Numbered from the stretch's first letter, positions 26,209 to 37,724 are shown. The stretch: 64,000 nt of DNA from Pseudomonas sp. L5B5 (GCF_020520285.1 NZ_CP084742.1:3100001-3164000), one strand, 5' to 3'. The notes: generated by a model not told the origin, from the letters alone. Numbers and translations: made by a program.

Positions 26209-26551
26209 CTAGTCAGAAATTTTTTTGATCAAGCCGCTGAGCATTTTGGAAAGCTCGCGAGTTTCTTTAATCCAACTTTCAGCCAGCGGTTCTGCGATGT
26301 AGGCAATCTCACTGCCGATGATGATCTGTGTGCGCAGCTCCCCCGTTGGAAGCTTTTGCAATCCAGAGAAACCAGACTTTCTCCCTGGGACTACGTCGCT
26401 CCATACCTTCCGCGATATTGGAGGGCACCGAGAGTGCCGAGCGAGTGATTTGACTCTTGAAACCAAAGTCCTCGCATCGTGCAAACTCTCTATAGATATC
26501 TACCGCCAGAGCTTTGCTTCTCTGCCAAACAACCAGTTTCTCGAAGTCCAT
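26209..26551 (-). pseudogene. Four-helix-bundle protein (23S rRNA intervening-sequence protein family), frameshifted
   Basis: The first 70 codons (MDFEKLVVWQRSKALAVDIY onward, including SALSVPSNIAEGMERRSP) match the four-helix-bundle/IVP family. The matching C-terminal half ([36 protein letters not shown]) is in another frame. The break lies in a run of five C at 26340-26344 (GGGGG on the coding strand); removing one base restores a 113-residue protein of normal length. It sits between cysD and cysNC, flanked by CAAGCT-type repeats. It could be a true pseudogene, a slippage-controlled gene or a sequencing error in the homopolymer. The family's function is unknown. Confidence 0.8.
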
Positions 26552-26569
26552 GACGAGTCACTCGATACA

Positions 26570-26655
26570 GGCTCACAGCAACCCGCTGCAAGCATCAAGC
26601 TGCAAGCTACGCATCACGCCGCTAACTTGCCGCTTGCCGCTTGTAACTTGAAGCT
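26570..26655. repeat. AAGCTTCAAGC-type intergenic repeat, right copy flanking the pseudogene
   Basis: Tandem CAAGC words in one orientation (GCTGCAAGCATCAAGCTGCA) followed by the opposite orientation (CTTGCCGCTTGCCGCTTGTA, then CTTGAAGCTT), ending at the cysD stop. It is an imperfect inverted structure of the same family as the copies at 26158 and 32780. Confidence 0.7.
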
Positions 26656-27572
26656 TAAAAGTACCCTTGACGTTTTTTGTCTTCCATCGAGCCTGCGCCA
26701 TCGTGGTCGATGACCCGGCCCTGGCGCTCGGAAGTTCGCGTCAGGAGCATTTCCTGGATGATGTCCGTCAGGCTTTCGGCCTCGGACTCCACCGCGCCCG
26801 TCAACGGGTAGCAGCCAAGGGTACGGAAACGCACTTTCTTCTTGACGATGCGGGCTTTCTCTTCCTCGGACAGATGCTCGAGGATGCGCTCGTCATCGAT
26901 CATGATCAGGGTGCCGTTCTTCTCGATCACTTCACGCTCGGCGGCGAAGTACAACGGGACGATCGGGATGCCTTCCAGATAGATGTATTGCCAGATGTCC
27001 AGCTCGGTCCAGTTGGACAGCGGGAACACGCGAATCGATTCGCCCTTGTTGACCTTGCCGTTGTACACGTTCCACAGCTCGGGGCGCTGGTTCTTCGGGT
27101 CCCAGCGGTGCTTGCTGTCGCGGAACGAGTAGACACGCTCCTTGGCGCGGGACTTCTCTTCATCGCGGCGAGCGCCACCGAACGCGGCGTCGAAGCCATA
27201 CTTGTCCAGGGCCTGCTTGAGGCCCTCGGTCTTCATGATATCGGTGTGCTTGGCACTGCCGTGGGTGAAGGGGTTGATGCCCTGGGCCACGCCATCGGGG
27301 TTGACGTGGGTGATCAGGTCCAGGCCCATTTCCTCGACCATGCGATCGCGGAACTTGTACATCTCCTGGAACTTCCACCGGGTGTCGACGTGCATCACCG
27401 GGAACGGCAGCTTGCCGGGGAAGAACGCCTTGCGGGCCAGATGCAACATCACCGCGGAGTCTTTACCGATGGAGTACAGCATCACCGGGTTGTCGAACTC
27501 GGCGGCCACCTCGCGGATGATGTGGATGCTTTCCGCCTCCAGCTGTTTCAGATGCGTCAGTTTGTCGACCAT
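26655..27572 (-). CDS. cysD: ATP sulfurylase small subunit
   Basis: 305 residues, normal length. The PP-loop signature is [19 protein letters not shown] near 33, followed by [34 protein letters not shown] and the C-terminal [11 protein letters not shown]. It adenylylates sulfate together with the CysN GTPase. In most pseudomonads cysNC follows almost directly; here 499 bp with repeats and a broken gene separate them, although the strand and order are kept. Confidence 0.96.
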   Translation of the reverse strand: MVDKLTHLKQLEAESIHIIREVAAEFDNPVMLYSIGKDSAVMLHLARKAFFPGKLPFPVMHVDTRWKFQEMYKFRDRMVEEMGLDLITHVNPDGVAQGINPFTHGSAKHTDIMKTEGLKQALDKYGFDAAFGGARRDEEKSRAKERVYSFRDSKHRWDPKNQRPELWNVYNGKVNKGESIRVFPLSNWTELDIWQYIYLEGIPIVPLYFAAEREVIEKNGTLIMIDDERILEHLSEEEKARIVKKKVRFRTLGCYPLTGAVESEAESLTDIIQEMLLTRTSERQGRVIDHDGAGSMEDKKRQGYF

Positions 27573-27796
27573 GGCTACTCACGAAAGCTTTCTTATGGAC
27601 GGCCTGCGGGCCGTGTTCGAGCGGGGCATGCTAGCACAGCGACCAGCTTCTAATCAGGGCGCCAACTAGAACGAAACGATATATGAATATACCCGCCCGT
27701 TTGCTGCCCCCAGGCCCTGTAAACGCGGCTCCAGGCGGCGATCAGCCGCAAGGAGCACACGCCTTCAAGGCCTGGTGCAACGACGAGAAAATCGGG
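27573..27796. other. Intergenic region upstream of cysD
   Basis: This holds the cysD leader and presumably its promoter, reading leftward. AT-rich stretches occur (for example ACGATATATGAATATA near 27680). No gene, clear terminator or assignable CysB site is seen. Confidence 0.4.
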
Positions 27797-28555
27797 TCAG
27801 ATCGGGTTCGGGCAATCGATGAACAGATGCTCCAGGGCGAAGCGCCGGGCCAGGTAATCGCCCAGCGCCTGAACCCCATAGCGCTCCGTGGCGTGGTGGC
27901 CGGCGGCAATGAAGCTGACGTCGTTTTCCCGGGCGCTGTGGAAGGTCTGCTCCGACGCCTCGCCACTCAGGTACAGGTCGACACCGGCCTGTACCGCCTG
28001 GTCGATGTAGCCCTGGCCACCCCCGGTGCACCAGCCGACCCGGCGAATCATCTCGCTGCCTTCGATCAGCAGCGGTTCACGCCCCATCACTTCCTGCACT
28101 CGGCGGGCGAAGTCCCGTGGGGTCATGGGCTCCGCGAGAGAACCCACCAGGCCGACGACCTTGGGGTTTTCCGGGTCCAGCGGACCTTCCACCGTGATCT
28201 CCAGTTGCCGGGCCAGCTGCACGTTGTTGCCTACCTCCGGATGCAGGTCCAGGGGCAGGTGGTAGGCCAGCAGGCTGATGTCGTGCTTGAGCAGGGTTTT
28301 CAGCCTACGCTGCTTCATGCCAGTGATGCAGGGGTTCTCGCCCTTCCAGAAATAGCCATGATGCACCAGCACCAGATCGGCCTTGGCCTCCACTGCTGCG
28401 TCCAGCAGCGCCTGGCTGGCGGTCACGCCGCTGACGATGCGCATTACCTGCGGGCGCCCTTCGACCTGCAGGCCATTGGGGCAGTAGTCGGCGATTCGTG
28501 AACTGCCCAGGTAGCGATCCGCTTCTTCTACCAGTGTGCTCAGGGCAACGGCCAT
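27797..28555 (-). CDS. Nif3-like dinuclear metal centre protein (YbgI family)
   Basis: 252 residues. Metal-ligand motifs: LVHHGYFWKG near 85, AYHLPLDLHPEVGNN near 117, and AGHHATERYGVQALGDYL near the C-terminus, as in the dinuclear-metal Nif3/DUF34 proteins. Possible roles in other bacteria include GTP cyclohydrolase-like activity or metal insertion, but none is settled. It is divergent from algW, a conserved pseudomonad arrangement. Confidence 0.92.
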   Translation of the reverse strand: MAVALSTLVEEADRYLGSSRIADYCPNGLQVEGRPQVMRIVSGVTASQALLDAAVEAKADLVLVHHGYFWKGENPCITGMKQRRLKTLLKHDISLLAYHLPLDLHPEVGNNVQLARQLEITVEGPLDPENPKVVGLVGSLAEPMTPRDFARRVQEVMGREPLLIEGSEMIRRVGWCTGGGQGYIDQAVQAGVDLYLSGEASEQTFHSARENDVSFIAAGHHATERYGVQALGDYLARRFALEHLFIDCPNPI

Positions 28556-28658
28556 GAAAGACTCCTAAATATCCCGTTCAGAGGCGCGTGCGGCCTCGTA
28601 TAATGCGCGACATTATGGGGCCGTGCGCAGCCCTTCGTAACCACCCAGGACGTGCTCG

Positions 28659-29813
28659 ATGCTCAAGGCTCTGCGTTTTTTTGGCTGGCCATTACTGGCC
28701 GGCGTGCTTATCGCGTTGTTGATTATTCAGCGTTATCCGCAATGGGTCGGCCTGCCCAGCCTGGACGTCAACCTGCAGCAAGCGCCGCAAACCACCAGCA
28801 CCCAGCAGGGCCCGGTGTCCTATGCCGATGCAGTGGTGATAGCCGCACCTGCCGTGGTCAACCTGTATACCACCAAGGTGATCAATCGGCCGGCCCACCC
28901 CCTGTTCGAGGATCCGCAGTTCCGGCGTTTCTTCGGTGACAACCTGCCCAAGCAGCAGCGCATGGAGTCGAGCCTGGGTTCCGGGGTGATCATGAGCCCC
29001 GAGGGCTATCTGCTGACCAACAACCACGTGACGTCCGGCGCCGAGCAGATCGTGGTGGCCCTCAAGGATGGCCGGGAAACCCTGGCCCGGGTCATCGGCA
29101 GCGACCCGGAAACCGACCTGGCAGTGCTCAAGATCGACCTGAAGAAACTGCCCTCGATCACCGTGGGGCGGTCGGAAAACGTCCGCGTCGGCGACGTCGC
29201 GCTGGCCATTGGCAACCCGTTCGGGGTGGGCCAGACCGTGACCATGGGCATCATCAGCGCCACCGGGCGCAACCAGCTGGGCCTGAACAACTACGAAGAC
29301 TTCATCCAGACCGACGCAGCGATCAACCCGGGCAACTCCGGCGGCGCGCTGGTCGATGCCAACGGCAACCTGACCGGCATCAACACGGCGATCTTCTCCA
29401 AGTCCGGTGGCTCCCAGGGCATCGGCTTCGCCATCCCGATCAAGCTCGCCATGGAGGTGATGAAGTCGATCATCGAGCATGGCCAGGTGATTCGTGGCTG
29501 GCTGGGGATCGAAGTGCAGCCCTTGACCCAGGAACTGGCCGAATCGTTCGGCTTGGCCGGGCGCCCGGGCATCGTGGTGGCGGGAATCTTCCGCGACGGC
29601 CCGGCGCAGAAGGCCGGAATGCAACTGGGCGACGTGATCCTCAGCATCGATGGCGAGCCCGCCGGTGACGGCCGCCGCTCGATGAACCAGGTGGCGCGGA
29701 TCAAACCGACGGACAAAGTCTCGATCCAGGTCATGCGCAATGGCAAGGAACTCAAGCTGACGGCGGAAATCGGCCTGCGCCCCCCGCCCGCGCCTGTCAA
29801 AGAAGAACAGTGA
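28659..29813 (+). CDS. algW: AlgW, DegS-type periplasmic serine protease
   Basis: 384 residues. An N-terminal membrane anchor (about 5-25), a trypsin-like domain with the triad H123 (TNNHV), D153 (ETDLAVLK) and S227 (NPGNSGGA), and one PDZ domain (about 270-370). AlgW senses misfolded outer-membrane proteins through its PDZ and cuts the anti-sigma factor MucA, releasing AlgU and turning on alginate and envelope-stress genes. A GCCCGGC/GCCGGGC hairpin follows the stop without a T run. Confidence 0.96.
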   Translation: MLKALRFFGWPLLAGVLIALLIIQRYPQWVGLPSLDVNLQQAPQTTSTQQGPVSYADAVVIAAPAVVNLYTTKVINRPAHPLFEDPQFRRFFGDNLPKQQRMESSLGSGVIMSPEGYLLTNNHVTSGAEQIVVALKDGRETLARVIGSDPETDLAVLKIDLKKLPSITVGRSENVRVGDVALAIGNPFGVGQTVTMGIISATGRNQLGLNNYEDFIQTDAAINPGNSGGALVDANGNLTGINTAIFSKSGGSQGIGFAIPIKLAMEVMKSIIEHGQVIRGWLGIEVQPLTQELAESFGLAGRPGIVVAGIFRDGPAQKAGMQLGDVILSIDGEPAGDGRRSMNQVARIKPTDKVSIQVMRNGKELKLTAEIGLRPPPAPVKEEQ

Positions 29814-29839
29814 GTTAAGCCCGGCCATGCCGGGCTAAC

Positions 29840-29858
29840 AATATACATTCTCATTGGT
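29840..29858 (-). promoter_or_regulatory. Weak candidate Fur box upstream of the TonB-dependent receptor
   Basis: Read on the minus strand, the 19-mer ACCAATGAGAATGTATATT matches 11 of 19 positions of the GATAATGATAATCATTATC consensus by my count. It lies inside a wider inverted repeat, AACAATATA (29837-29845) and TATATTGTT (29864-29872), about 40 bases before the receptor start. Confidence 0.4.
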
Positions 29859-29897
29859 CATGTTATATTGTTTCAATATCGCTATTGGAACAGCCTC

Positions 29898-32003
29898 ATG
29901 ACGTCCCGCAAAACCCTCCCCCTGGCAAGCCTGGCCTTGAGCTTGCTGGCCGACCCCCTGTTCGCCGCAGAACCTCGCCCGGTGGAGCTGGAGACCATTC
30001 GCATCAGCGGTGAGTCCGAATCCGCTACCGGTCCGGTCAGGGGTTATCGGGCCACCCGCTCCTCGAGTGCCACCAGGACCGACACCGCGATTCGCGACAT
30101 CCCCCAGTCCATCAGCGTGATCCCTGCCAGCGTGCTCCAGGACCTGGGCAGCAGCAGTGTCGAACGCGCCCTGGACTTTGCCGGCGGGGTTTCGAAACAG
30201 AACAACTTCGGCGGCCTGACCCTGTATGAGTACAGTGTCCGCGGCTTCACCACATCGGAGTTCTACAAGGACGGCTTCAGCGCCAATCGGGGTTATCCCA
30301 GCACCCCGGACACCGCCAGCATCGAGCGCATCGAAGTACTCAAGGGCCCGGCTGCCAGCCTCTACGGCCGCGGCGATCCCGGGGGAACGGTGAACATCGT
30401 CACCAAGAAACCCCAGCCCGAACCTTTCGCCACCCTGCATACCAGCGCCGGCAGTTGGGATCGCTATCGCACCGCCCTGGACCTCAACACCCCGCTGGAT
30501 GCCCAGGGCAACCTGCTGTCGCGGGTCAACCTGGCAGTGGAGGACAACCACAGCTTCCGTGACCACGTGGACAGTCGGCGGGTGTTCGTCGCCCCCTCCT
30601 TCAGTTGGCAGTTGAACCCGGACACCAGCCTGCTGGTGGAAAGCGAGTTCGTGCGGCACAGCTCGACCTTCGACCGGGGCATCGTCGCCCCAAACAATCG
30701 CTGGAGCGGCGTATCCCGCTCGACCTTTCTCGGCGAACCCAGCGACGGCAACATCGACAACCACAACAACCTGCTTCAGGCCTCCCTGGAGCATCACCTC
30801 AATGACAGCTGGAAGCTGCGCCTGGCCAGCCACTACAAGGAAGGCAAGCTGTGGGGCTTCGCCTCGGAAACCCGCCCGCTGAATGCCGACGGGCACACGG
30901 TCAACCGACGCTACCGCGAACGGGACAACAACTGGCATGACAGCATCACCCAGTTGGAACTGCGCGGCCTGTTCGACCTCGGCAGTTGGCAGCACGAGCT
31001 GCTGATCGGCAGCGAATACGAGAACTACCGCAAGAACGAGCGGGTCACCGCCATTGCTGGCAGCCCCTATGCCATCGATATCTACAACCCGGTCTATGGC
31101 CAGGCCAAGCCCGACGGCAAGCGCTCCGGCACTGACTTTTTCGAGCACGTCGAAAGCCGGGCGCTGAACCTGCAGGACCAGATCGTCTTCAATGACCACC
31201 TGCGGGGCATGCTTGGCGCGCGCTTCGAACATTTCGAGCAACGCATCGACGACCGCACGACCGGCAAGCGCAACCGCCAGAACCACGACGCCCTGACCCA
31301 GCGTGCCGGCCTGCTCTACCAACTGACGCCACAAGTCGGCCTGTTCGCCAACGCTTCCACCTCGTTCAAGCCCAACAATGGGCTGGATGCTGCCGGCAAG
31401 ACCTTCAAACCCGAGGAAGGTGTCGGTTATGAAGTGGGGATCAAGAGCGAGCTGTTCGACGAACGCCTGAGCGCCACCCTTGCCGCCTTCCACATCGACA
31501 AGGAAAACGTCCTGGCCCTGGATCCCGGCACCGATTCCAGCCGCGCCATGGGCAAGGCCCGTAGCCAGGGCCTGGACCTGCAGTTCAGCGGCCAACTGAG
31601 CGACGCGGTACGGGTGATCGGCGCCTATGCGCTGATCGATGCCGAAGTCACCAAGGGTGACCCGACGATTCCCGCCGGCAGCCGCATTCTCGGCGTGGCC
31701 AAGCACAGTGGCAGCCTGCTGGGGGTCTATGAATTCCAGGACGGTCGCCTCAAGGGCTCGGATATCGGCGCGGCCCTGACCTACGTCGGCGATCGCTCGG
31801 GCGAAGCCGGCGGCCGCTTCGAGCTCCCCGCCTACCGCACCCTGGATCTGCTGGCCCATTACAAGGCCAGCGACAACCTGACCCTGGGCCTGAACCTGAA
31901 CAACCTGTTCGACGAGAAGTACTACGAGCGCTCCTACAGCAATTACTGGGTCAATCCCGGCGAGCCGCGCAACTTCACCGTCAGCCTGACACTCAACCTG
32001 TAG
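29898..32003 (+). CDS. TonB-dependent outer-membrane receptor (siderophore-receptor type)
   Basis: 701 residues from ATG 29898 (GGAA 7 bases upstream). Signal peptide about 1-23 (ending LFAAE), a TonB-box-like region near ELETIRISGES, a plug domain (about 50-165; DIPQSISVIPASVLQDLG, LKGPAASLYGRGDPGGTVNIV) and a beta barrel to the C-terminus. The plug motifs match the siderophore-receptor subfamily. No extra N-terminal signalling domain is present, so there is no sigma/anti-sigma cascade of FpvA type. The DUF4198 gene begins 12 bp downstream, pointing to metal or metal-chelate uptake; the ligand is unknown. Confidence 0.93.
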   Translation: MTSRKTLPLASLALSLLADPLFAAEPRPVELETIRISGESESATGPVRGYRATRSSSATRTDTAIRDIPQSISVIPASVLQDLGSSSVERALDFAGGVSKQNNFGGLTLYEYSVRGFTTSEFYKDGFSANRGYPSTPDTASIERIEVLKGPAASLYGRGDPGGTVNIVTKKPQPEPFATLHTSAGSWDRYRTALDLNTPLDAQGNLLSRVNLAVEDNHSFRDHVDSRRVFVAPSFSWQLNPDTSLLVESEFVRHSSTFDRGIVAPNNRWSGVSRSTFLGEPSDGNIDNHNNLLQASLEHHLNDSWKLRLASHYKEGKLWGFASETRPLNADGHTVNRRYRERDNNWHDSITQLELRGLFDLGSWQHELLIGSEYENYRKNERVTAIAGSPYAIDIYNPVYGQAKPDGKRSGTDFFEHVESRALNLQDQIVFNDHLRGMLGARFEHFEQRIDDRTTGKRNRQNHDALTQRAGLLYQLTPQVGLFANASTSFKPNNGLDAAGKTFKPEEGVGYEVGIKSELFDERLSATLAAFHIDKENVLALDPGTDSSRAMGKARSQGLDLQFSGQLSDAVRVIGAYALIDAEVTKGDPTIPAGSRILGVAKHSGSLLGVYEFQDGRLKGSDIGAALTYVGDRSGEAGGRFELPAYRTLDLLAHYKASDNLTLGLNLNNLFDEKYYERSYSNYWVNPGEPRNFTVSLTLNL

Positions 32004-32015
32004 AAGAGAACCGCC

Positions 32016-32744
32016 ATGCAACCTAAGCAAACCCTTGCCCTGCTCGGCCTGCTCGGCACCCTGGGCGCGACCCAGGCCTCGGCTCATGGCCTGTGGACCG
32101 AACAGCGACGCGGCAATATCGAAGTGGTGTACGGCCATGGCGCCGAGGACGATGCCTTCAAGCCACACAAGATCAGCGGCGCCTGGGCCTACGACAACCA
32201 TGGGCGGATGATCCCGGTGACGGTGCAGCGCCTTGCCGACCACGCCCGGCTGCAACCTCTCAAACCCCCCGCTGTACTGGCGGTAGCGCTGGACAACGGG
32301 CCCTGGTCGCAAACCGCCGACAAGCAATGGATCAACAAAGGCCACAGCCAGGTACCCGGGGCCATTGCCTCGACCCATGCCTTCAAGTACAGCCTGGCGA
32401 TCTACCAGCCCGGGGCGAAGTTGCCCAGCCTGGAGCAGCTCAAGCTGGTGATCCTGCCCGAGACCGACCCGCTGTTGGTAGGACCGGGCAAGAGCCTGCC
32501 CGTACGAGTCCTGCTCGACGGCCAGCCAGCGCCGGGAGTGAAGCTGGTGGGCGACTACCGCAATGCCCCCAATACCCTGAGCACCGAAACCGATGCCCAG
32601 GGCCGGGCCCAGGTAGTGGTGCGCAACGAAGGCCTGAACGTGATTGCCGCGCAAGTCGAAGTGCCGCTCAAGGACAACCCTGACGCCGCTTCGCGTGGCC
32701 TGTTCACTTCACTGACCTTCCTGGGCGAGCCGCACCACGAGTAG
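32016..32744 (+). CDS. Periplasmic DUF4198 family (NikM-like) metal-associated protein
   Basis: 242 residues. Signal peptide about 1-23 (LLGLLGTLGATQASA) with likely cleavage just before HGLWTE, so the mature protein would begin with histidine, a frequent metal-binding arrangement in this family. A C-terminal carboxypeptidase-regulatory-like beta domain (about 150-235) follows, and further histidines occur (YGHGAED, FKPHKIS, STHAFKY). DUF4198 proteins often accompany nickel or cobalt transporters and TonB receptors. It is co-transcribed with the receptor upstream; the metal is unknown. Confidence 0.88.
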   Translation: MQPKQTLALLGLLGTLGATQASAHGLWTEQRRGNIEVVYGHGAEDDAFKPHKISGAWAYDNHGRMIPVTVQRLADHARLQPLKPPAVLAVALDNGPWSQTADKQWINKGHSQVPGAIASTHAFKYSLAIYQPGAKLPSLEQLKLVILPETDPLLVGPGKSLPVRVLLDGQPAPGVKLVGDYRNAPNTLSTETDAQGRAQVVVRNEGLNVIAAQVEVPLKDNPDAASRGLFTSLTFLGEPHHE

Positions 32745-32774
32745 GCCCAGCCGCAGGCGGCAGTAGCAAGCGGC

Positions 32775-32846
32775 AAGTTTTCAGCGGCAAGCGAGAAGTT
32801 CCATGCACATGCTCTGGACTTCTAGCTTGCCGCTTGAAGCTTGCCG
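32775..32846. repeat. AAGCTTCAAGC-type repeat forming an inverted structure before hisC
   Basis: Arm AAGCGGCAAGCGAGAAGTTC pairs with the arm GGACTTCTAGCTTGCCGCTT across about 10 bases, then GAAGCTTGCCGCC follows. It shares the AAGCGGCAAG and AGCTTGAAGC words with the tracts around the cys genes. It lies between the convergent DUF4198 and hisC ends and may act as a transcription barrier. Confidence 0.65.
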
Positions 32847-32847
32847 C

Positions 32848-33906
32848 CTAGAGCTGCCCCAATCCGTCGATCAGGGCCTGGTTCTGCTCCGGCGTGCCGA
32901 TGCTGATCCGCAGGAACTGGGCAATCCGCTGCTGCTTGAAGTGACGCACGATCACGCCCTCCTCACGCAGCTTGGTCGCCAAGCCTGCGGCATCGTGTTG
33001 CGGGTGGCGAGCGAAGATGAAGTTGGCCGCCGACGGCAGCACTTCGAAGCCCTTGGCCTGCAACTGCGCCACCAGCCATTCGCGACTTTCAATTACCTGC
33101 TGGCACGTCTTCTGGAAGTACTCGCGGTCCTCGAAGGCCGCGGCCGCACCGACAATCGCCAGGCGATCCAGAGGGTAGGAGTTGAAGCTGTTCTTGACCC
33201 GTTCCAGGGCCTCGATCAGGTCCGGATGACCCACCGCCAGGCCCACCCGCAGGCCCGCCAGGGACCGGGACTTGGACAGGGTCTGGGTCACCAGCAGGTT
33301 CGGGTAACGGTCCACCAGGCTGATGGCGGTCTGGCCACCGAAGTCGATGTAGGCCTCGTCCACGACCACCACCGAATCCGGACTGGCCTTGAGAATCTGC
33401 TCCACCGCGTCCAGGGCCAGCAGGCAGCCGGTAGGCGCGTTCGGGTTGGGGAAGATGATCCCGCCGTTGGGCCTGGCATAGTCGGCCACGCGGATCTGGA
33501 ACTGCTCGTCCAGCGGCACCGCCTCGAAGTCGATGCCATACAGGCCGCAGTAGACCGGGTAGAAGCTGTAGCTGATGTCCGGGAACAGCAGCGGCAGGTC
33601 CTGTTGCAGCAGGCCATGAAAGATGTGCGCCAGGACTTCGTCGGAACCGTTGCCGAGGAACACCTGGTTGGTCTCTACCCCGTAATAGCTGGCCACCGCC
33701 TGCTTGAGCAGGTCGCTGTTGGGATCGGGGTACAGGCGCAGGTTGTCATTGAGCTCGGCCTGCATCGCCGCCAGGGCCTTGGGTGAAGGGCCGTAGGGGT
33801 TTTCATTGGTGTTGAGCTTGACCAGCCTGGTCAGCTTGGGTTGTTCACCCGGCACGTAGGGCACCAGGTTCTTGACCAACGGACTCCAGAATTTGCTCAT
33901 GCTCAT
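32848..33906 (-). CDS. hisC: Histidinol-phosphate aminotransferase
   Basis: 352 residues, class II PLP aminotransferase. [15 protein letters not shown] near residue 30, [10 protein letters not shown] near 150, VDEAYIDF near 180, and the PLP lysine in [14 protein letters not shown] near 210. It converts imidazole-acetol phosphate to histidinol phosphate. The start overlaps the hisD stop (ATGA), so translation is coupled. The end of the gene touches the repeat at 32.8 kb. Confidence 0.96.
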   Translation of the reverse strand: MSMSKFWSPLVKNLVPYVPGEQPKLTRLVKLNTNENPYGPSPKALAAMQAELNDNLRLYPDPNSDLLKQAVASYYGVETNQVFLGNGSDEVLAHIFHGLLQQDLPLLFPDISYSFYPVYCGLYGIDFEAVPLDEQFQIRVADYARPNGGIIFPNPNAPTGCLLALDAVEQILKASPDSVVVVDEAYIDFGGQTAISLVDRYPNLLVTQTLSKSRSLAGLRVGLAVGHPDLIEALERVKNSFNSYPLDRLAIVGAAAAFEDREYFQKTCQQVIESREWLVAQLQAKGFEVLPSAANFIFARHPQHDAAGLATKLREEGVIVRHFKQQRIAQFLRISIGTPEQNQALIDGLGQL

Positions 33907-35231
33907 TGCCCCTGATCTTGGTCGTCGACGATGCGGTATTCGGCGCTGCGGGCGTGGGCGGTCAGCGACTCGCCACGAGCCAGCACCGAGGCGGTGCGGC
34001 CCAACTCCGACGCGCCCTGCTCGGAACAGAAGATGATCGACGAGCGTTTCTGGAAGTCATACACCCCCAGCGGTGACGAGAAACGCGCAGTGCCGGAAGT
34101 CGGCAGTACGTGGTTCGGCCCGGCGCAATAGTCCCCCAGCGCTTCGCTGGTGTGGCGGCCCATGAAGATCGCCCCCGCGTGACGGATCTGCGGCAACCAG
34201 GCCTGCGGGTCGGCCACGGACAACTCCAAGTGTTCGGGGGCGATGCGGTTGGCCACTTCGATGGCCTGCTGCATGTCGCGAACCTTGATCAGGGCGCCAC
34301 GGCCATTGATCGAGGTGTTGATGATTTGCGCACGCTCCATGGTCGGCAGCAGCTTGGCGATGCTCGCCGCCACTTCATCCAGGAACTGGGCATCCGGGCT
34401 GACCAGGATCGCCTGGGCGTCTTCGTCGTGCTCAGCCTGGGAGAACAGGTCCATGGCGATCCAGTCAGGATCGGTCTGGCCGTCGCAGACCACGAGGATC
34501 TCCGACGGGCCGGCGATCATGTCGATGCCGACCTGGCCGAACACGTGACGCTTGGCGGTGGCCACATAGATGTTGCCCGGGCCGACGACCTTGTCCACCT
34601 GGGGCACGCTTTCGGTGCCATAAGCCAGCGCAGCAACGGCTTGCGCCCCGCCGATGGTGAACACCCGGTCGACCCCGGCGATGCAGGCAGCGGCCAGCAC
34701 CAGTTCATTGACTTCGCCACGAGGCGTTGGCACCACCATCACCACCTCGGTGACGCCCGCCACCTTGGCCGGAATCGCGTTCATCAGCACCGATGATGGG
34801 TACGAGGCCTTGCCGCCCGGCACATAGAGGCCGGCACGGTCCAGCGGCGTGACCTTCTGGCCGAGCACGGTGCCATCGGCCTCGGTGTACTGCCAGGAAT
34901 CCTGCTTCTGCCGCTCGTGGTAGCTGCGCACGCGGTTGGCCGCCTTTTCCAGGGCTTCGCGCTGTTGCGGGGTGATGCGGGTCAAAGCCAGCTCCAGGCG
35001 CTCGCGCGGCAGGATCAGGTCCGCCATGGACGCCACTTGCATACCGTCGAAACGCTGGGTGAACTCCACCAGCGCCGCGTCGCCACGCTCGCGTACCGCC
35101 TTGATGATGTCCAGCACCCGCTGATTGACCGAGTCATCGGAAACGCTCTCCCAGCTCAGCAAATGATCCAGATGCTGGGCGAAATCCGGATCGGCAGCGT
35201 TGAGTCGGCGAATTGCAGTGGGAGCGGTCAT
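33903..35231 (-). CDS. hisD: Histidinol dehydrogenase
   Basis: 442 residues from ATG 35231. Zinc and substrate motifs: [18 protein letters not shown] and [13 protein letters not shown], then [13 protein letters not shown] (Gln and His zinc ligands) and PEHLELS. It carries out the last two oxidations of histidine synthesis. It follows hisG on the same strand after 155 bp and precedes hisC with a 4-bp overlap. Confidence 0.96.
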   Translation of the reverse strand: MTAPTAIRRLNAADPDFAQHLDHLLSWESVSDDSVNQRVLDIIKAVRERGDAALVEFTQRFDGMQVASMADLILPRERLELALTRITPQQREALEKAANRVRSYHERQKQDSWQYTEADGTVLGQKVTPLDRAGLYVPGGKASYPSSVLMNAIPAKVAGVTEVVMVVPTPRGEVNELVLAAACIAGVDRVFTIGGAQAVAALAYGTESVPQVDKVVGPGNIYVATAKRHVFGQVGIDMIAGPSEILVVCDGQTDPDWIAMDLFSQAEHDEDAQAILVSPDAQFLDEVAASIAKLLPTMERAQIINTSINGRGALIKVRDMQQAIEVANRIAPEHLELSVADPQAWLPQIRHAGAIFMGRHTSEALGDYCAGPNHVLPTSGTARFSSPLGVYDFQKRSSIIFCSEQGASELGRTASVLARGESLTAHARSAEYRIVDDQDQGQ

Positions 35232-35386
35232 AGCGAAGGCCTCATTGATTGGCGAATGCACAAAAGGACAAGCTTGGTTTTGCATGACTCAGGCGCCGCA
35301 AGACTACCAGGCCATCCGCGTGGGCACCTGAGCATTCTGGTTATGACGCGGATAGATGGGCGCGGCTCGGGGGCCACGCATGTGAG

Positions 35387-36022
35387 TCAGCCGCGGTGTC
35401 GCGATTCCACTGCCTTGCGCAGGGTATCGATCAGCATCTGGATACGGGCGTGCTGCATCTTCATGGAGGCCTTGTTGACCACCAGGCGGGAGCTGATGGT
35501 GGCGATCATCTCCTGAGGTTCCAGGCCATTGGCCCGCAGGGTATTGCCGGTATCGACCACATCGATGATCTTGTCCGCCAGGCCGATCAGCGGCGCCAGC
35601 TCCATCGAACCGTAGAGCTTGATGATGTCCACCTGGCGGCCCTGCTCAGCGTAGTAACGCTTGGCCACGTTGACGAACTTGGTGGCAACCCGCAGGCGCC
35701 CCTTGGGCTCCTGGGCACCGATGGCACCGGCGGTCATCAACTTGCACTTGGCGATCTGCAGGTCCAGTGGCTCGTACAGGCCCTGGCTGCCGTATTCCAT
35801 CAGGACGTCCTTGCCGGCTACCCCGAGGTCGGCGGCACCATGCTCGACATAGGTAGGCACGTCGGTGGCTCGCACGATCAGCAGGCGTACATCGTCCTGG
35901 GTCGTGGGGATGATCAGTTTGCGGCTCTTGTCCGGATTCTCGGTTGGCACGATGCCCGCTTCAGCCAGAAGCGGCAGCGTGTCGTCGAGGATACGGCCCT
36001 TGGACAGTGCGATGGTCAACAT
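35387..36022 (-). CDS. hisG: ATP phosphoribosyltransferase, short catalytic form
   Basis: 211 residues: the short HisG(S) form lacking the C-terminal regulatory domain, so it needs a HisZ partner encoded elsewhere. Motifs [18 protein letters not shown] at the N-terminus and the phosphoribosyl-binding [13 protein letters not shown] near 155. It performs the first committed step of histidine synthesis. It is downstream of murA across 128 bp that holds several hairpins, and is presumably transcribed leftward with hisD-hisC. Confidence 0.96.
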   Translation of the reverse strand: MLTIALSKGRILDDTLPLLAEAGIVPTENPDKSRKLIIPTTQDDVRLLIVRATDVPTYVEHGAADLGVAGKDVLMEYGSQGLYEPLDLQIAKCKLMTAGAIGAQEPKGRLRVATKFVNVAKRYYAEQGRQVDIIKLYGSMELAPLIGLADKIIDVVDTGNTLRANGLEPQEMIATISSRLVVNKASMKMQHARIQMLIDTLRKAVESRHRG

Positions 36023-36080
36023 GAGTAACGTAAGTCCTTATGCGGCGACTGATGCCCGGACGCAAATGGCGCCAGACATG

Positions 36081-37678
<1,598 letters not shown>

Positions 37679-37724
37679 GCTCAACCTCAATCGGCGCCCT
37701 GTGCGCGCGGGTCGGACATCATAC

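Noticed and set aside
24575..26212. Plus-strand open frame of 545 codons across cysNC
   Set aside because: Antisense shadow of cysNC, which has intact GTPase and APS kinase motifs.
29835..32654. Minus-strand open frame of 939 codons across the TonB receptor
   Set aside because: Antisense shadow of a gene with signal peptide, plug and barrel motifs on the plus strand.
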